A stretch of 64,000 nucleotides of DNA from Nocardia anaemiae NBRC 100462 (GTDB lineage: Bacteria > Actinomycetota > Actinomycetes > Mycobacteriales > Mycobacteriaceae). Made by a program: the position numbers and the translations under genes. The notes beneath the pieces were generated by a model. The model saw only the letters and a list, made by a program, of their open reading frames with translations, was not told the DNA's origin and ran no database searches. Of the stretch, positions 25,141-34,146 are shown piece by piece (within the stretch, counting starts at the first letter, position 1; every line of letters starts with the position of its first letter). The stretch is taken from assembly GCF_001612725.1 (NCBI RefSeq), contig NZ_BDAZ01000014.1:1-64000 (forward strand), given 5' to 3'.

Positions 25141-26100
25141 TCAAGTGACGGCCTCGGTTACGCGCGCCGCGATCGTACGCAACCGGTCCACCAGGACCGG
25201 CGGCTCGTGGACTCGGAAGTCCGCGCCCAGGTCGATCAGGCGGTACGCCAACCAGGTAGGGTCGTCGTCGCGGGTGGCGTCCAGGCGGCAGGAGTGGTCG
25301 TCGATGCGGGCGATATCGCCGGGGGAGTCGCCGAGACGGCCGACGACCCGGCCGATCGGGGCGTGGATCGTGACACGGACACGGAAGGACGGTGTGCCCC
25401 AATCCGTTCGGCGACCCGCCACATAGGCGGCCGGATCCGCGGCGGGCAGGCCTCGCGGGCGGTACCGAGCGCCGGTCGGCTGCGGTCGGTCGATGCGATC
25501 GACGCGGAAGATCCGCCAGTCATCGCGGTCCACATCGTGGCCGACCAGGTACCAGCGACGCCGCGACGGCACCAGCCCGACCGGTTCGATATGCCGACGG
25601 GTTTCGGCGCCGGATTCGCTGCGATACGCGAAACGTACCCGCTCCCTGTTGGTTACGGCCGCGGCGAGTGCGGTCAGTACCTCGGGATCGACGGCCGGAG
25701 CGTCGTCGGTGTGCGGCACCAGGGCGGTACCGAGCACCCGCACCCGGCGACGCAATTTCGCGGGCAGCACCTGCTCCAGCTTGGCGAGCGCGCGAACCGA
25801 GGCCTCCTCGATGCCGACGATGGCCGATCCGGCGGCGGCACGCAGCCCGACCGCGATGGCGACCGCCTCCTCGTCATCGACCAGCAGCGGCGGCATCGCG
25901 GCACCGGCCACCAGTCGGTAGCCACCCGCCGCACCCATCGTCGCCTCCACCGGATAGCCGAGTTCGCGCAGCCGATCGATATCGCGGCGCACGGTGCGGT
26001 CGGTGACGCCGAGGCGGTCGGCGAGTTCGCTGCCCGGCCATTCCCGTGGTGTCTGCAACAGGGAGAGCAGGCGCAGCAGGCGAGCGGGGGTGTCGTTCAT
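25141..26100 (-). CDS. WYL-domain transcriptional regulator with DeoR-type HTH
   Basis: 319 residues. The N-terminal winged HTH (ARLLRLLSLLQTPREWPGSELADRLGVTDRTVRRDIDRLRELGYPV, written here in pieces: LGVTDRTVRRDIDRL is the recognition region) is followed by a WYL domain around residue 140-210 (RWYLVGHDVDRDDWRIFRVDRI) and a C-terminal extension WCX. Such proteins sense ligands or nucleic acids and act as repressors or activators. It is divergent from the epoxide hydrolase gene with 89 bp between; a TAGGAC/GTCCTA dyad in that gap is a candidate binding site. Confidence 0.87.
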   Translation of the reverse strand: MNDTPARLLRLLSLLQTPREWPGSELADRLGVTDRTVRRDIDRLRELGYPVEATMGAAGGYRLVAGAAMPPLLVDDEEAVAIAVGLRAAAGSAIVGIEEASVRALAKLEQVLPAKLRRRVRVLGTALVPHTDDAPAVDPEVLTALAAAVTNRERVRFAYRSESGAETRRHIEPVGLVPSRRRWYLVGHDVDRDDWRIFRVDRIDRPQPTGARYRPRGLPAADPAAYVAGRRTDWGTPSFRVRVTIHAPIGRVVGRLGDSPGDIARIDDHSCRLDATRDDDPTWLAYRLIDLGADFRVHEPPVLVDRLRTIAARVTEAVT

Positions 26101-26122
26101 GATTTTCAGGATTCCAGATAAC

Positions 26123-26141
26123 TAGGACACGAATGGTCCTA
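26123..26141. promoter_or_regulatory. TAGGAC-N7-GTCCTA dyad, candidate WYL operator
   Basis: Perfect 6-bp inverted repeat with a 7-nt spacer, 23 bp upstream of the WYL gene start and 49 bp upstream of the epoxide hydrolase start. Its position between divergent genes suits autoregulation plus control of the hydrolase. Confidence 0.5.
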
Positions 26142-26189
26142 CTTGCCTTCTAACGTGGCTGCTGTCCCCGAGAGCTAGGAGCCATCCCG

Positions 26190-27362
26190 ATGAACCAGAT
26201 TCGCCCCTTCCGCATCGATATTCCGCAGTCCGATATCGACGATCTGATCGACCGGCTGGCCCGCACCCGCTGGTCGGCGCAGCTGCCGGGCAAGGGCTGG
26301 GAGCGCGGTGTTCCGGTCGACTATCTGCGGGAGCTGGCCGAGTACTGGCGCACTGGATTCGACTGGCGGGCCCAGGAAGCGGCATTGAACGAATTCCCGC
26401 AGTTCATCACCGAAATCGACGATCTCGACGTGCATTTCCTTCATGTGCGTTCGCCCGAGCCGGATGCGCTGCCGCTGATCCTGACCCACGGCTGGCCCAA
26501 TTCATTCGTCGAATTCAGCAAGACCATCGGCCTGCTGGCCGATCCGCGTGCCAACGGGCTCGATCCGGCGCAGGCCTTCCATGTCGTGGTCCCCTCGGTC
26601 CCCGGTTTCGCATTCTCCGAGGGGCCGAAGGAGACCGGGATGACGGTGCGTCGGGTCGCCGCGATGTGGGTGGAGCTGATGGACCGGCTCGGCTATCGGC
26701 GCTACGGGGCCCAGGGCGGCGATCTCGGAGCCTATGTCGCACCCGAAATCGCCCGTATCGCACCGGATCGAGTGGTCGGCGTGCATATCGATGGCGGTAT
26801 CGGCATGCCGACCGAGGCCGATGTGCCGACCATGACGCCGGAGGAACGCGCGGAATGGGATCAGATGCAGGGCTGGATGTCCGGCGGCGTGAACCACCAC
26901 GTGCTATTGCGTGCCGCGCCACAGACTTTCGCGCACGCCTGGACCGATTCGCCGGTGGGCCTGCTCGCCTGGCTGATGCAGAAATTCAACGAGTTCACCC
27001 CGCTGGCGGACCTGGCCGAGGATGTCATGGACCGTGATCATCTGCTGACCAATATCAGCCTGTACTGGTTCACCAATACGGCGGGCACCTCATCCTGGCC
27101 GATGTACGACGGCCTCGGCGATGGCGGATTCGTCTGGCCTACCGGACAAAAGGCGGTGCCGACGGGCGTCTACGCGGGCGGCTCCGCACTCATGCTGCGA
27201 CTCGCCGAGCGCGACAACACCATTGCGCACTGGCCCGAGGGCAATACCGGAAACCATTTCGTGCCGATGGAACTGCCGGATATGCACGTCGCCGATATCC
27301 GAGCGTTCTTCGGCAAGGTGGCTCGAGACTCAGTTGTTCTGATGCGCGATCTCGTCCTGTGA
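26190..27362 (+). CDS. Epoxide hydrolase (microsomal-type, EHN domain plus alpha/beta hydrolase)
   Basis: 390 residues. The EHN lid domain (IRPFRIDIPQSDIDDLIDRLARTRW) covers the first 110 residues. The hydrolase core then has HGWPNSFVEF (oxyanion) and the nucleophile region AQGGDLGAYVAPEIARI, where Asp of GGDLG is the expected nucleophile. The remaining triad members are expected near the C-terminus (HVADIRAFF region). The family opens epoxides to diols, often in xenobiotic or lipid catabolism. The AGCTAGGAG ribosome site sits 9 nt before the ATG. Likely regulated by the adjacent WYL protein. Confidence 0.88.
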   Translation: MNQIRPFRIDIPQSDIDDLIDRLARTRWSAQLPGKGWERGVPVDYLRELAEYWRTGFDWRAQEAALNEFPQFITEIDDLDVHFLHVRSPEPDALPLILTHGWPNSFVEFSKTIGLLADPRANGLDPAQAFHVVVPSVPGFAFSEGPKETGMTVRRVAAMWVELMDRLGYRRYGAQGGDLGAYVAPEIARIAPDRVVGVHIDGGIGMPTEADVPTMTPEERAEWDQMQGWMSGGVNHHVLLRAAPQTFAHAWTDSPVGLLAWLMQKFNEFTPLADLAEDVMDRDHLLTNISLYWFTNTAGTSSWPMYDGLGDGGFVWPTGQKAVPTGVYAGGSALMLRLAERDNTIAHWPEGNTGNHFVPMELPDMHVADIRAFFGKVARDSVVLMRDLVL

Positions 27363-28088
27363 TACCGAGCCCGCGTGGTTCGGGTCGGCCGGTGCCACCG
27401 GGGCCTGCGTCGAGGCTGGCTGTGCCGGTGCCGGGTTCTCGGGGGCCGGTGCCGGAGCTGGCAGCACCGGCCGATCCGGGACGTAGAACATCCCGACTGT
27501 CGGCGTCATCACGCAGTGCGCGAACGGGTAGTCGATCATGCCCCACATCGAGGCGATGACCGTGCCGGCACCGCTGGTCACGGTCTTCGACAGCGTCGGC
27601 ATGTTGTATTCGGTGCGGTCGTCGAGGGTGGTCAGGCCGCTCGCGCCGGTATTGACATTCAGCCAGGCCACGACGAGACCGGAGGACAGCGGCGCGCCCG
27701 AATGCGCGGGCGTCGCGCTGAACCGCAGGGTGCCGGGCAGCGGATCCGCGGCGCCATAGGGATTGGAACCGTCGGTGGAGGCCGCCGCGATGATCGTGGT
27801 GACCGGGCCGACGCTGCCGCAGCCGAAGGTCGGCGCGGCATAGGCGAACGGTGTGAAGGCAGCCGAGACATTGCGAAGTTCGGCGATATCCACCATCTTG
27901 GTGAACTGGCTTAGCGCGCCGACGCCCGCCTGCGCGGTCGGATCGGCTCCCGCATCGGTGGTGAGCTGCTCTAGTCCGGTGTCGACCGGGGACGGCTCGG
28001 CGACCGCCGTGCCGGTGAGGGCGAGGACCGCGCCGATGCCCAGAGATGTCACTGCCGCGGCGGCGCGTGTGATGGATCTGCCGTTCAC
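27330..28088 (-). CDS. Secreted protein of unknown function with Pro/Ala-rich tail
   Basis: 252 residues from a GTG with GAGGAGAA upstream. A clear signal peptide (SITRAAAAVTSLGIGAVLALTGTAVA) ends at AVA-EP. The mature part contains TPFAYAAPTFGCGSVGPVTTI, LVVAWLNVNTGASG and MWGMIDYPFAHCVM, with a few cysteines that could form a disulfide. The tail is Ala/Pro-rich and ends DPNHAGSVSQDEIAHQNN. I do not recognise the family. Its end overlaps the end of the epoxide hydrolase gene by 33 bp in convergent orientation. Confidence 0.75.
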   Translation of the reverse strand: MNGRSITRAAAAVTSLGIGAVLALTGTAVAEPSPVDTGLEQLTTDAGADPTAQAGVGALSQFTKMVDIAELRNVSAAFTPFAYAAPTFGCGSVGPVTTIIAAASTDGSNPYGAADPLPGTLRFSATPAHSGAPLSSGLVVAWLNVNTGASGLTTLDDRTEYNMPTLSKTVTSGAGTVIASMWGMIDYPFAHCVMTPTVGMFYVPDRPVLPAPAPAPENPAPAQPASTQAPVAPADPNHAGSVSQDEIAHQNN

Positions 28089-28286
28089 TCGTTCTCCTCG
28101 ATACCGAACACCGGGATAGTGCAGCAACGTACCAGCTCGCCGCCCACGCCGCCCAGGGACTCCCGACCGACCGCCGCGGCCCGGCGCGCGACACGCAGCC
28201 GACCTGTCCCTGTGACCCACTCGACAGTGCGAAATTACCGGGGGGTAGGTTCTACTCGGACGTACGAGACACACCGGGAGATGTGT

Positions 28287-29459
28287 ATGAAACTAAGTCT
28301 GACGCCCGACGAGGTGAGCTTCCGCGACGAGCTGCGGAACTTCTACCGGACCGAGATCCCCGCCGACATCCGTGACCGCGTCAAATACGGGCACGAACTG
28401 TCCCGCGAGGACATCGTCACTTCGCACAAGATCCTCAACGACCACGGTCTGGCCGTGCCGAACTGGCCGGTCGAGTGGGGCGGCAAGGACTGGACGCCGA
28501 TTCAGCGTCATATCTGGCAGGACGAAATGCAGCTGGCCTCGGTGCCCGAGCCGCTGACCTTCAATGCCCAGATGGTCGGTCCGGTGATCGCGCAGTTCGG
28601 CTCGCAGGAGATCAAGGAGCGCTTCCTGCCGCCGACTGCCGCGCTGGATATCTGGTGGTGTCAAGGCTTTTCCGAGCCCGACGCCGGATCCGATCTGGCC
28701 TCGCTGCGCACTACCGCGGTGCGCGACGGTGACTCCTACATCGTCAACGGCCAGAAGATCTGGACCACCCTCGGCCAGTACGCGGACTGGATCTTCTGCC
28801 TGGTCCGCACCGATCCGAGCGCACCGAAGAAGCAGGCGGGCATCTCCTTCCTGCTGTTCGATGTGAAGTCTCCCGGCGTCACCATCCGCCCGATCAAGCT
28901 CATCGACGGCGGCTACGAGGTCAACGAGGTCTTCTTCGAGAATGTGCGGGTGCCCGCCGATCAGCTGGTCGGCGAGGAGAACCAGGGCTGGACCTACGCC
29001 AAATTCCTGCTCGGCAACGAGCGCACCGGCATCACCGGTGTCGGGCGCACCAAGGTCAAGCTCGGTGTCGCCAAGGATTACGCGCGCCAGACCAAGTCGG
29101 GTTCGGGCACCCTGCTCGAGGATCCGATCTTCGCCGCGCGCATCGCCGAACTGGAGAACGAACTGCTCGCACTGGAACTGACCCAGCTGCGTGTGGTCTC
29201 CAACTCCTCGGACGGTAAGCCGAATCCGGCCTCGTCGGTGCTCAAGCTGCGCGGTTCCGAACTGCAGCAGGCCGCGACCGAGCTGCTGCTCGATATCGCG
29301 GGACAGGACGCACTCCCGGTCGATGCCGCCGATATCGCCTCGCCCGGTTGGGCGCAGCGCAGCGGTCCGAGCTATCTGAACTACCGCAAGACCACCATCT
29401 ACGGAGGCTCCAGCGAGGTGCAGCGCACCATCATCGCCTCCACGATCCTCGGATTGTGA
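28287..29459 (+). CDS. Acyl-CoA dehydrogenase, subunit-type partner of the next gene
   Basis: 390 residues. The ATG at 28287 (second of two close ATGs) is favoured, because GGGAG lies 7 nt upstream. It contains WWCQGFSEPDAGSDLASLRTTA (FAD-binding region), GQKIWTTLGQYADWIFCLVRT, and at the end RKTTIYGGSSEVQRTIIA. In classical enzymes the last motif reads YEG..EIQ with the catalytic Glu; here it is YGG. This fits the heterotetrameric alpha2beta2 class of actinobacterial steroid or lipid dehydrogenases, whose base sits elsewhere. It is immediately followed (9 bp) by a second acyl-CoA dehydrogenase. Confidence 0.9.
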   Translation: MKLSLTPDEVSFRDELRNFYRTEIPADIRDRVKYGHELSREDIVTSHKILNDHGLAVPNWPVEWGGKDWTPIQRHIWQDEMQLASVPEPLTFNAQMVGPVIAQFGSQEIKERFLPPTAALDIWWCQGFSEPDAGSDLASLRTTAVRDGDSYIVNGQKIWTTLGQYADWIFCLVRTDPSAPKKQAGISFLLFDVKSPGVTIRPIKLIDGGYEVNEVFFENVRVPADQLVGEENQGWTYAKFLLGNERTGITGVGRTKVKLGVAKDYARQTKSGSGTLLEDPIFAARIAELENELLALELTQLRVVSNSSDGKPNPASSVLKLRGSELQQAATELLLDIAGQDALPVDAADIASPGWAQRSGPSYLNYRKTTIYGGSSEVQRTIIASTILGL

Positions 29460-29468
29460 GGCGCCGCC

Positions 29469-30590
29469 ATGGATTTCGAACTCACCGATGAACAGGTCAT
29501 GCTGCGCGACACGGTTCGCGAGCTGCTTGCCCGTAACTACGATCCCGAGACCCGGCTGAAGATCACCGACACCGAGCTCGGCTGGAGCCGCGATGTCTGG
29601 AGCCAGCTGGCCGAACTCGGCGTGCTCGGCCTGAGCTTCACCGAGGAGGACGGCGGCGTCGGCGCCGGTCCCGTCGAAACGATGGTCGTACTCGAGGAGA
29701 TCGGGCGTCGGCTCGCGCCCGAACCGCTGCTGGACGCGGTGCTGGTGCCGGGCGGTCTGGTCGCCCGGGTCGGCAGTGCCGAACAGCGCCAGCGGATTCT
29801 GCCCGAGGTGGCCGGTGGCACCAGGCTGCTCGCGTTCGCCCATGCCGAGCCCGGTGTGCGCTGGCCGTCCACCGAACTCACGACCACCGCTGTGCAGCAG
29901 GGGGATTCGTGGGTGCTGACGGGTCTGAAGAATCCGGTTCCGCACGGTGACAGCGCCGATGAGCTGGTGGTCAGCGCGGTGCTGCCGAGCGGTGGTATCG
30001 GACTGTTCCTGGTGGATGCCGCAGGGGTGCAGCGCAAGTCGTACCGGACGCTGGATGGCCAGCGTGGCGCGCAGATCGAATTCGACAATGTCCCCGGCGA
30101 GTTGCTCGGTGACAATGTCGATGCCGCCGAGGCGGTGCAGGTCACGATCGGGCACGCCCAAGCCGCGCTGTGCGCCGAGTCCATCGGTGCGATGGAAGAG
30201 GCGCTGCGCCTGACCACGGATTATCTGAAGACGCGCAAGCAGTTCGGCGTCACGCTGTCGAAGTTCCAGACGCTGACCCAGCGGGCGGCGAATATGTACG
30301 TCTCGCTGGAACTGGCGCGCAGCATGAGCCTGTACGCGAATGCATCGCTCGCCGACGGTGCCGACGATCCGGTGGTCGCATCGCGGGCGCGGCTGCAGGT
30401 CGGCCGTTCGGCTCGGCATATCGGCCAGGAGGCGATCCAGATGCACGGCGGGATCGGCGTCACCGCGGAGTACCCGGTGAGCCATTATGTCGCGCGGCTC
30501 ACCGCGATCGAGCGCACGCTCGGTGGTGGGCTGGAGCATCTGCGAGTGCTCAGTGCACAGGTCGGTGATTACGACCTGCCGGAGCTGTAG
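29469..30590 (+). CDS. Acyl-CoA dehydrogenase, second subunit
   Basis: 373 residues, ATG start 9 bp after the first dehydrogenase. Recognisable elements are FELTDEQVMLRDTVRELLARNY, LTDYLKTRKQFGVTLSKFQTLTQRAAN (substrate and flavin contact region) and AIQMHGGIGVTAEYPVSHY near the end. The shape is that of the FadE-type beta subunits that pair with a distinct alpha subunit. The two genes are therefore probably one alpha2beta2 enzyme for a bulky acyl-CoA, such as a cholesterol side-chain or branched lipid. A strong bidirectional terminator follows at 30606. Confidence 0.9.
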   Translation: MDFELTDEQVMLRDTVRELLARNYDPETRLKITDTELGWSRDVWSQLAELGVLGLSFTEEDGGVGAGPVETMVVLEEIGRRLAPEPLLDAVLVPGGLVARVGSAEQRQRILPEVAGGTRLLAFAHAEPGVRWPSTELTTTAVQQGDSWVLTGLKNPVPHGDSADELVVSAVLPSGGIGLFLVDAAGVQRKSYRTLDGQRGAQIEFDNVPGELLGDNVDAAEAVQVTIGHAQAALCAESIGAMEEALRLTTDYLKTRKQFGVTLSKFQTLTQRAANMYVSLELARSMSLYANASLADGADDPVVASRARLQVGRSARHIGQEAIQMHGGIGVTAEYPVSHYVARLTAIERTLGGGLEHLRVLSAQVGDYDLPEL

Positions 30591-30605
30591 GGCCCGGAAG
30601 TTCGA

Positions 30606-30640
30606 AACGGCGGCGCGTTCGAGTTACGCGCCGCCGTTTT
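30606..30640. terminator. Bidirectional factor-independent terminator
   Basis: Perfect 12-bp stem with arms AACGGCGGCGCG and CGCGCCGCCGTT and a 9-nt loop, followed by TT. It sits between the convergent acyl-CoA dehydrogenase and lipoprotein genes and can serve both. Confidence 0.85.
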
Positions 30641-30641
30641 G

Positions 30642-31118
30642 CTATTCGTCCTCGCTCACGCCCGGCGAGGTGGCCGTCGGCACGCGACGCGTCGTGGGCG
30701 GCTGCTCTTCGGTGGGCTGGTCGACGGTGGTCGGACGCGGCTGAGTGGGGGGCAGCTCGAACTCGGTGGTGAAGCCGGGCGGCGGCACGGCCGTCGGAGT
30801 GGCGGACGGTGTAGAGGTCCGCGACCCGCGGGGGGTGGGATCCGAGGTTGGCGGAACGGTGAATCCGACCGCTTTGCGCGGCGGTCCCGCGGGTGCGACC
30901 TGCCAGCTCGGCGATGGCGGGATGAACACCTTCGCCGCCGCCGAGGTGGTGGTGCCGTAGCGCACCGCCGGGACAGCGTCATTGGCGGATTTGATCGGCG
31001 GGGGTGCGACGTAGGTGTCGTGCTTGCCGAGTCCGCAGGCGCCGATGAGAACGAGTCCGAGTGAGACCGCGCCCGCGGCGATCACCGGACCGGCGATCTT
31101 GGCCCTGCTGCTCTCCAT
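30642..31118 (-). CDS. Putative lipoprotein with Pro/Thr-rich tail
   Basis: 158 residues. A basic N-terminus is followed by a hydrophobic stretch and a lipobox ending in IGAC (Cys near residue 28), typical of lipoproteins anchored outside the membrane. The mature part is short, with KVFIPPSPSW and then a Pro/Thr/Ser-rich disordered tail. The ATG at 31118 is preferred because GAGGAG lies 10 nt upstream; a GTG at 31127 would be too close to it. No known domain. The spacer to the next gene (31119-31408) holds a small hairpin (CGTGGT/ACCACG near 31275-31289), function unknown. Confidence 0.72.
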   Translation of the reverse strand: MESSRAKIAGPVIAAGAVSLGLVLIGACGLGKHDTYVAPPPIKSANDAVPAVRYGTTTSAAAKVFIPPSPSWQVAPAGPPRKAVGFTVPPTSDPTPRGSRTSTPSATPTAVPPPGFTTEFELPPTQPRPTTVDQPTEEQPPTTRRVPTATSPGVSEDE

Positions 31119-31408
31119 CGGTGACACTCCTCGTGGTTCGTGGGCTCACAATAATCGAGGCCGGTCGACCCGGCCAGATGAGCGAACTCGCCGGGCATGC
31201 GCGGTACCAGCGTGGATTAAACAGTGATGATTCAGATATCGAATTGGTCTCTTCGGCGTGTCGCGGGCACGTGTCGTGGTCGAACCACGTTCTGGGCCGT
31301 AGCGTGTGTGATCAAAGTTACGCGTGAGACGCCAGTACCTAGATGAGAGACGCGCGGTGCAAATCGGGCGACGGCAACACTCTGATCGGCGTCATCGAGG
31401 AGTTGATG

Positions 31409-31684
31409 ATGGGAGCTTACTCGACAACTCCGTTGCGAGCCTCCGCCACGGCCGACGATTCGGCGGCCAAGGGAACTTCGCAGCAAGTCGTGTCGAACCC
31501 GCCGGTGCGCACCCTGTCCACGATTCTGTCGCGGATAGCGGCCTGGCTGATTTTCATCGGCGGCATTGTCGGAGCCGTGCTCGGTATCGCCGGACTGCAC
31601 GTCGAAATCACTGTCGCCGGACTGATTCTGGCGTGCACTGCCGGTCTGGTGCTGTTGAAGCTACGCGCCGATCGAACCAGCTGA
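31409..31684 (+). CDS. Small two-helix membrane protein
   Basis: 91 residues. The ATG is the second of two consecutive ATGs, with GAGGAG 6 nt before it. A polar N-terminal half (about 40 residues, Thr/Ser/Ala-rich) is followed by two hydrophobic segments, WLIFIGGIVGAVLGIAGL and VAGLILACTAGLVLLKL, with a short loop. No enzymatic motif is visible. It could be a membrane-embedded regulator or envelope protein. Unrecognised family. Confidence 0.65.
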   Translation: MGAYSTTPLRASATADDSAAKGTSQQVVSNPPVRTLSTILSRIAAWLIFIGGIVGAVLGIAGLHVEITVAGLILACTAGLVLLKLRADRTS

Positions 31685-31750
31685 ACCGCGCCCGCGGTGG
31701 CGCGGGAAATCGCGAGCGCACAGGGCTTTCGGGCTCTAGCGTGATTCGGT

Positions 31751-32602
31751 ATGAGGATCGAGATCACCGCCGACGCCGCGCGGTTCCGGTCACTGACCGA
31801 GCCGTTTCTGCTGCGTGATCCGTTGCGGCACACGGTGATCACCACCGGAATCGCCAACCACCTGACCGGCATGCAGGTCGATGCCGACCGGTCGCGGTTC
31901 CTGTCGGTGCATGATGACGATGCGACGGTGGTCGGTGTCGCCATGCGCGCGGCCGGACGCGGGGTGTATCTCGGTGAGCTGCCCGCGGGAAGTGTTGTGC
32001 CCGTTGCGGATGCGCTGGCCGATGTCGCCGCGGACGCGGGCGGAGTCGAGGGCACGACCGATGACGCCACCGAATTCGCCGAGCACTGGGGCAAACGGCA
32101 CGGTGTCGGCTATCGGGAGGCGTACTCGACCCGCCTCTACCGGCTCGCGGACCTGAACTTTCCGAATGTCACCGGATCAGCCCGTCGCGCAACCGATTCC
32201 GACGTCGGGCTGTGCGTCGACTGGGCCGAAGCCATGCGCCGCGAATCCGGTATGCCGCCGCCGGGCCTGACCGCCATCGCCATCCGCAACCGCATCGCGA
32301 CCGGCCGCTGGTGGCTGTGGGAATGCGATGGTGAGCCCGTCTCCCTTGCCGCACACCAGGTCCCGGTCTTCGGCTGGTCCCGAATCGGCCCGGTCTACAC
32401 CCCACCCGACCAGCGCGGCCACGGCTACGCCAGCATCCTCACCGCCCACGTATCCCGCACCCTGCGCTGGAGAAACCTGAACGTCTGCCTCTTCGCCGAC
32501 ACCGCCAACCCCACCGCGAACCACATCTACCGCACCATCGGCTTCCAACCAGTCCGCGACTTCACCCACTACCAATTCACCCCGGCCACAACCAATTCGT
32601 AG
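31751..32602 (+). CDS. GNAT family N-acetyltransferase
   Basis: 283 residues, ATG start. The C-terminal GNAT core shows the acetyl-CoA loop (TPPDQRGHGYASILTAHVSRTL, matching the RGxGxA/G pattern) and the downstream CLFADTANPTANHIYRTIGFQPVRDF stretch that closes the fold. The N-terminal 130 residues form a second, degenerate domain, as in the double-GNAT proteins of actinobacteria. Acetyl acceptor unknown. It converges with the HMG-CoA-lyase-like gene, with the 62-bp palindromic element between them. Confidence 0.83.
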   Translation: MRIEITADAARFRSLTEPFLLRDPLRHTVITTGIANHLTGMQVDADRSRFLSVHDDDATVVGVAMRAAGRGVYLGELPAGSVVPVADALADVAADAGGVEGTTDDATEFAEHWGKRHGVGYREAYSTRLYRLADLNFPNVTGSARRATDSDVGLCVDWAEAMRRESGMPPPGLTAIAIRNRIATGRWWLWECDGEPVSLAAHQVPVFGWSRIGPVYTPPDQRGHGYASILTAHVSRTLRWRNLNVCLFADTANPTANHIYRTIGFQPVRDFTHYQFTPATTNS

Positions 32603-32781
32603 CCGGGCGGCCCACCTGCGCTTCGGACGGCCTGCAAGAAGTCCTCGACGACCGCGCGCTCCTCGGCGATGCGGCTGGTCTCGGCCAGGGGTGGCCGCGG
32701 GCGCGGGTGGCCAGCAGTCAACGTGACGCGCTGGACGAACGGGCTCCTCACGGCGTGGCATCCGCCATGCGTATCCGGTCT

Positions 32782-32843
32782 CGCATAAGGAGTGGCAACC
32801 TCGCAAAGGCTATTGCTTGTGCGAGGTTCGCAGTGCTTATGCG
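32782..32843. repeat. 62-bp palindromic intergenic element, copy 1
   Basis: Outer arms CGCATAAG and CTTATGCG, inner arms AACCTCGCA and TGCGAGGTT, and a further pair CGCAAAGG/CTTGTGCG around a short loop. Four CGCAYAAG-like half-sites occur in one element. A second 62-bp copy with identical outer arms is at 40993-41054 (43 of 62 positions identical by my count). The right arm covers the last codons and TAA stop of the HMG-CoA-lyase-like gene. Confidence 0.75.
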
Positions 32844-33817
32844 GTGCCAGGGGTCGGGGCGACCCATTCGAAGGCGGAGGCCTTGGAGCGGGTGCCTTCG
32901 GCGGTGCGGGAGCGGTTGGGTTCGTTCAGGTCGGCGAGTAGGGATTCGGTGAGGGTTACCAGGGTGGCCAGGACCGGTGGCGTGAACCAGGTCGGGCGGG
33001 TGGCGAACAGGATGTCTTCGGTTGAGGTGTTGCCGCTGGCGCCGGGGGCGAAGGGGCAGCCGCCGAGGCCGCCGAGCGAGCCGTCGACCATGGTGGCTCC
33101 GGCCTGTAGGGCGGCGAGGGTGTTGGCCACGCCCATGCCCCAGGTGTCGTGACCGTGGAAGACGATGCGGCGGTGTGGGGTTCGCTCGCGCACCGCCGAG
33201 ATCAGCTCGGAAACCTGGGTGGGGTGGGCTTGGCCGAGGGTGTCGGCGATGACGATGTCGGAAGCGCCCTCGGTGCGCGGGTCGTTGGCGATGGCCAGAA
33301 CTCGCTCGGGAGACACGGGACCGTCGAACGGACAGGTGAAACTGGTAGCGAGGCAGAGCTGGATTTCGCCGCCCGCCTCTCGCGCCAGCCGAACGGCATC
33401 CGGCATGGCGGCGACACTGTCCTCGGTGCTGCGGCCGATATTGGCCTTATTGTGCGCGTCCGATGCGGAGAAGCAGTACTGGAAGTTGCGCACGCCCGCG
33501 GCGGCGGCCTTGTCCACATGACGCGGTGTGGCCACCCAGACCCAACAGCGTTGCAGCTCTTCTGGACTCAACGCGGCAATGAGCTCCATGGTGTTGGCCA
33601 TCGGCGGCACCAGATCGGGCCGCGCCATCGAGCCGATCTCCAATGTGGGCACGCCGACGGCGAGCAACTGGCGCACGATATCCACCTTGCGCTCGACCGG
33701 TAATACCTTGCCGGTCAGCTGCAGCCCGTCGCGCAGCGTGACATCACGCAAGATGGACTCCCGACTCATCGCCCGACCGCCGCCCATGGTCGAGTCGCTA
33801 TGCGATGCCGCGCTCAT
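32837..33817 (-). CDS. Hydroxymethylglutaryl-CoA lyase-like enzyme (HMGL/DRE-TIM family)
   Basis: 326 residues. TIM-barrel of the HMGL class: ILRDVTLRDGLQ at the N-terminus, the metal-site His-x-His in FHGHDTWGMGVANTL, and the signature GLGGCPFAPGASGN with the flexible-loop Cys. The enzyme splits HMG-CoA or a related 3-hydroxy-acyl-CoA to acetoacetate (or another ketoacid) and acetyl-CoA. The ATG at 33817 overlaps the stop of a short upstream frame (TGATG); later ATGs at 33787 and 33769 also precede the first conserved residues. The CaiB-type CoA-transferase gene 329 bp upstream on the same strand suggests the pair activates and cleaves a dicarboxylate. Confidence 0.88.
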   Translation of the reverse strand: MSAASHSDSTMGGGRAMSRESILRDVTLRDGLQLTGKVLPVERKVDIVRQLLAVGVPTLEIGSMARPDLVPPMANTMELIAALSPEELQRCWVWVATPRHVDKAAAAGVRNFQYCFSASDAHNKANIGRSTEDSVAAMPDAVRLAREAGGEIQLCLATSFTCPFDGPVSPERVLAIANDPRTEGASDIVIADTLGQAHPTQVSELISAVRERTPHRRIVFHGHDTWGMGVANTLAALQAGATMVDGSLGGLGGCPFAPGASGNTSTEDILFATRPTWFTPPVLATLVTLTESLLADLNEPNRSRTAEGTRSKASAFEWVAPTPGTA

Positions 33818-33990
33818 CACTCCTCGTTCCGCGCGTCTCGGGCCGGTTGTGCCTGGCTCACGTGCGGTCGCACGCACATCATTTCGGTGCCCTGGGTCGA
33901 GTCGCCACGCGATGCCGGGCTCATCCCTCTTCCTCCCGCGCGTCCCGAACCGGGTGGGCCTGGCGCACGTGCATGGGGACACACATCACA
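33788..33990. repeat. Imperfect tandem duplication of about 105 bp at the start of the lyase gene
   Basis: The block starting GGTCGAGTCGC at about 33788 is repeated at about 33894. Both halves share the start-codon region (GCGATGCCG.GCTCAT), CGCGCGTC, TGG(C/G).CACGTGC and CACACATCA-like ends. On the minus strand each copy encodes a frame ending in a D-A-R-(N/E)-E-E peptide whose stop overlaps an ATG starting M-S-x-A-S. Upstream (33991-34146) no gene is supported; the spacer is GC-rich with no clear signal. Confidence 0.7.
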
Positions 33991-34146
33991 CCACCGCAGG
34001 GCTTTTCATTCGAAGCGGGGGTGGGGTGCACCGTCGGACGCGCGTGTCCGGGCGCACTCACTTCGCGCGCACTGCGCCCCGGCGGTCGACGCCTGCCGTA
34101 TACCCGTCGCGTCATACCGCCTCCACTCCATTGATACCGGCGCGCA

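Noticed and set aside
28293..30539. Long minus-strand open frame of about 748 codons opposite the acyl-CoA dehydrogenases
   Set aside because: Composition and repeats (Arg/Gln/His-rich) match the antisense shadow of high-GC coding sequence; no family pattern and no start signal.
32569..32751. 60-codon minus-strand frame overlapping the end of the GNAT gene
   Set aside because: No ribosome site or family pattern; overlaps a real gene.
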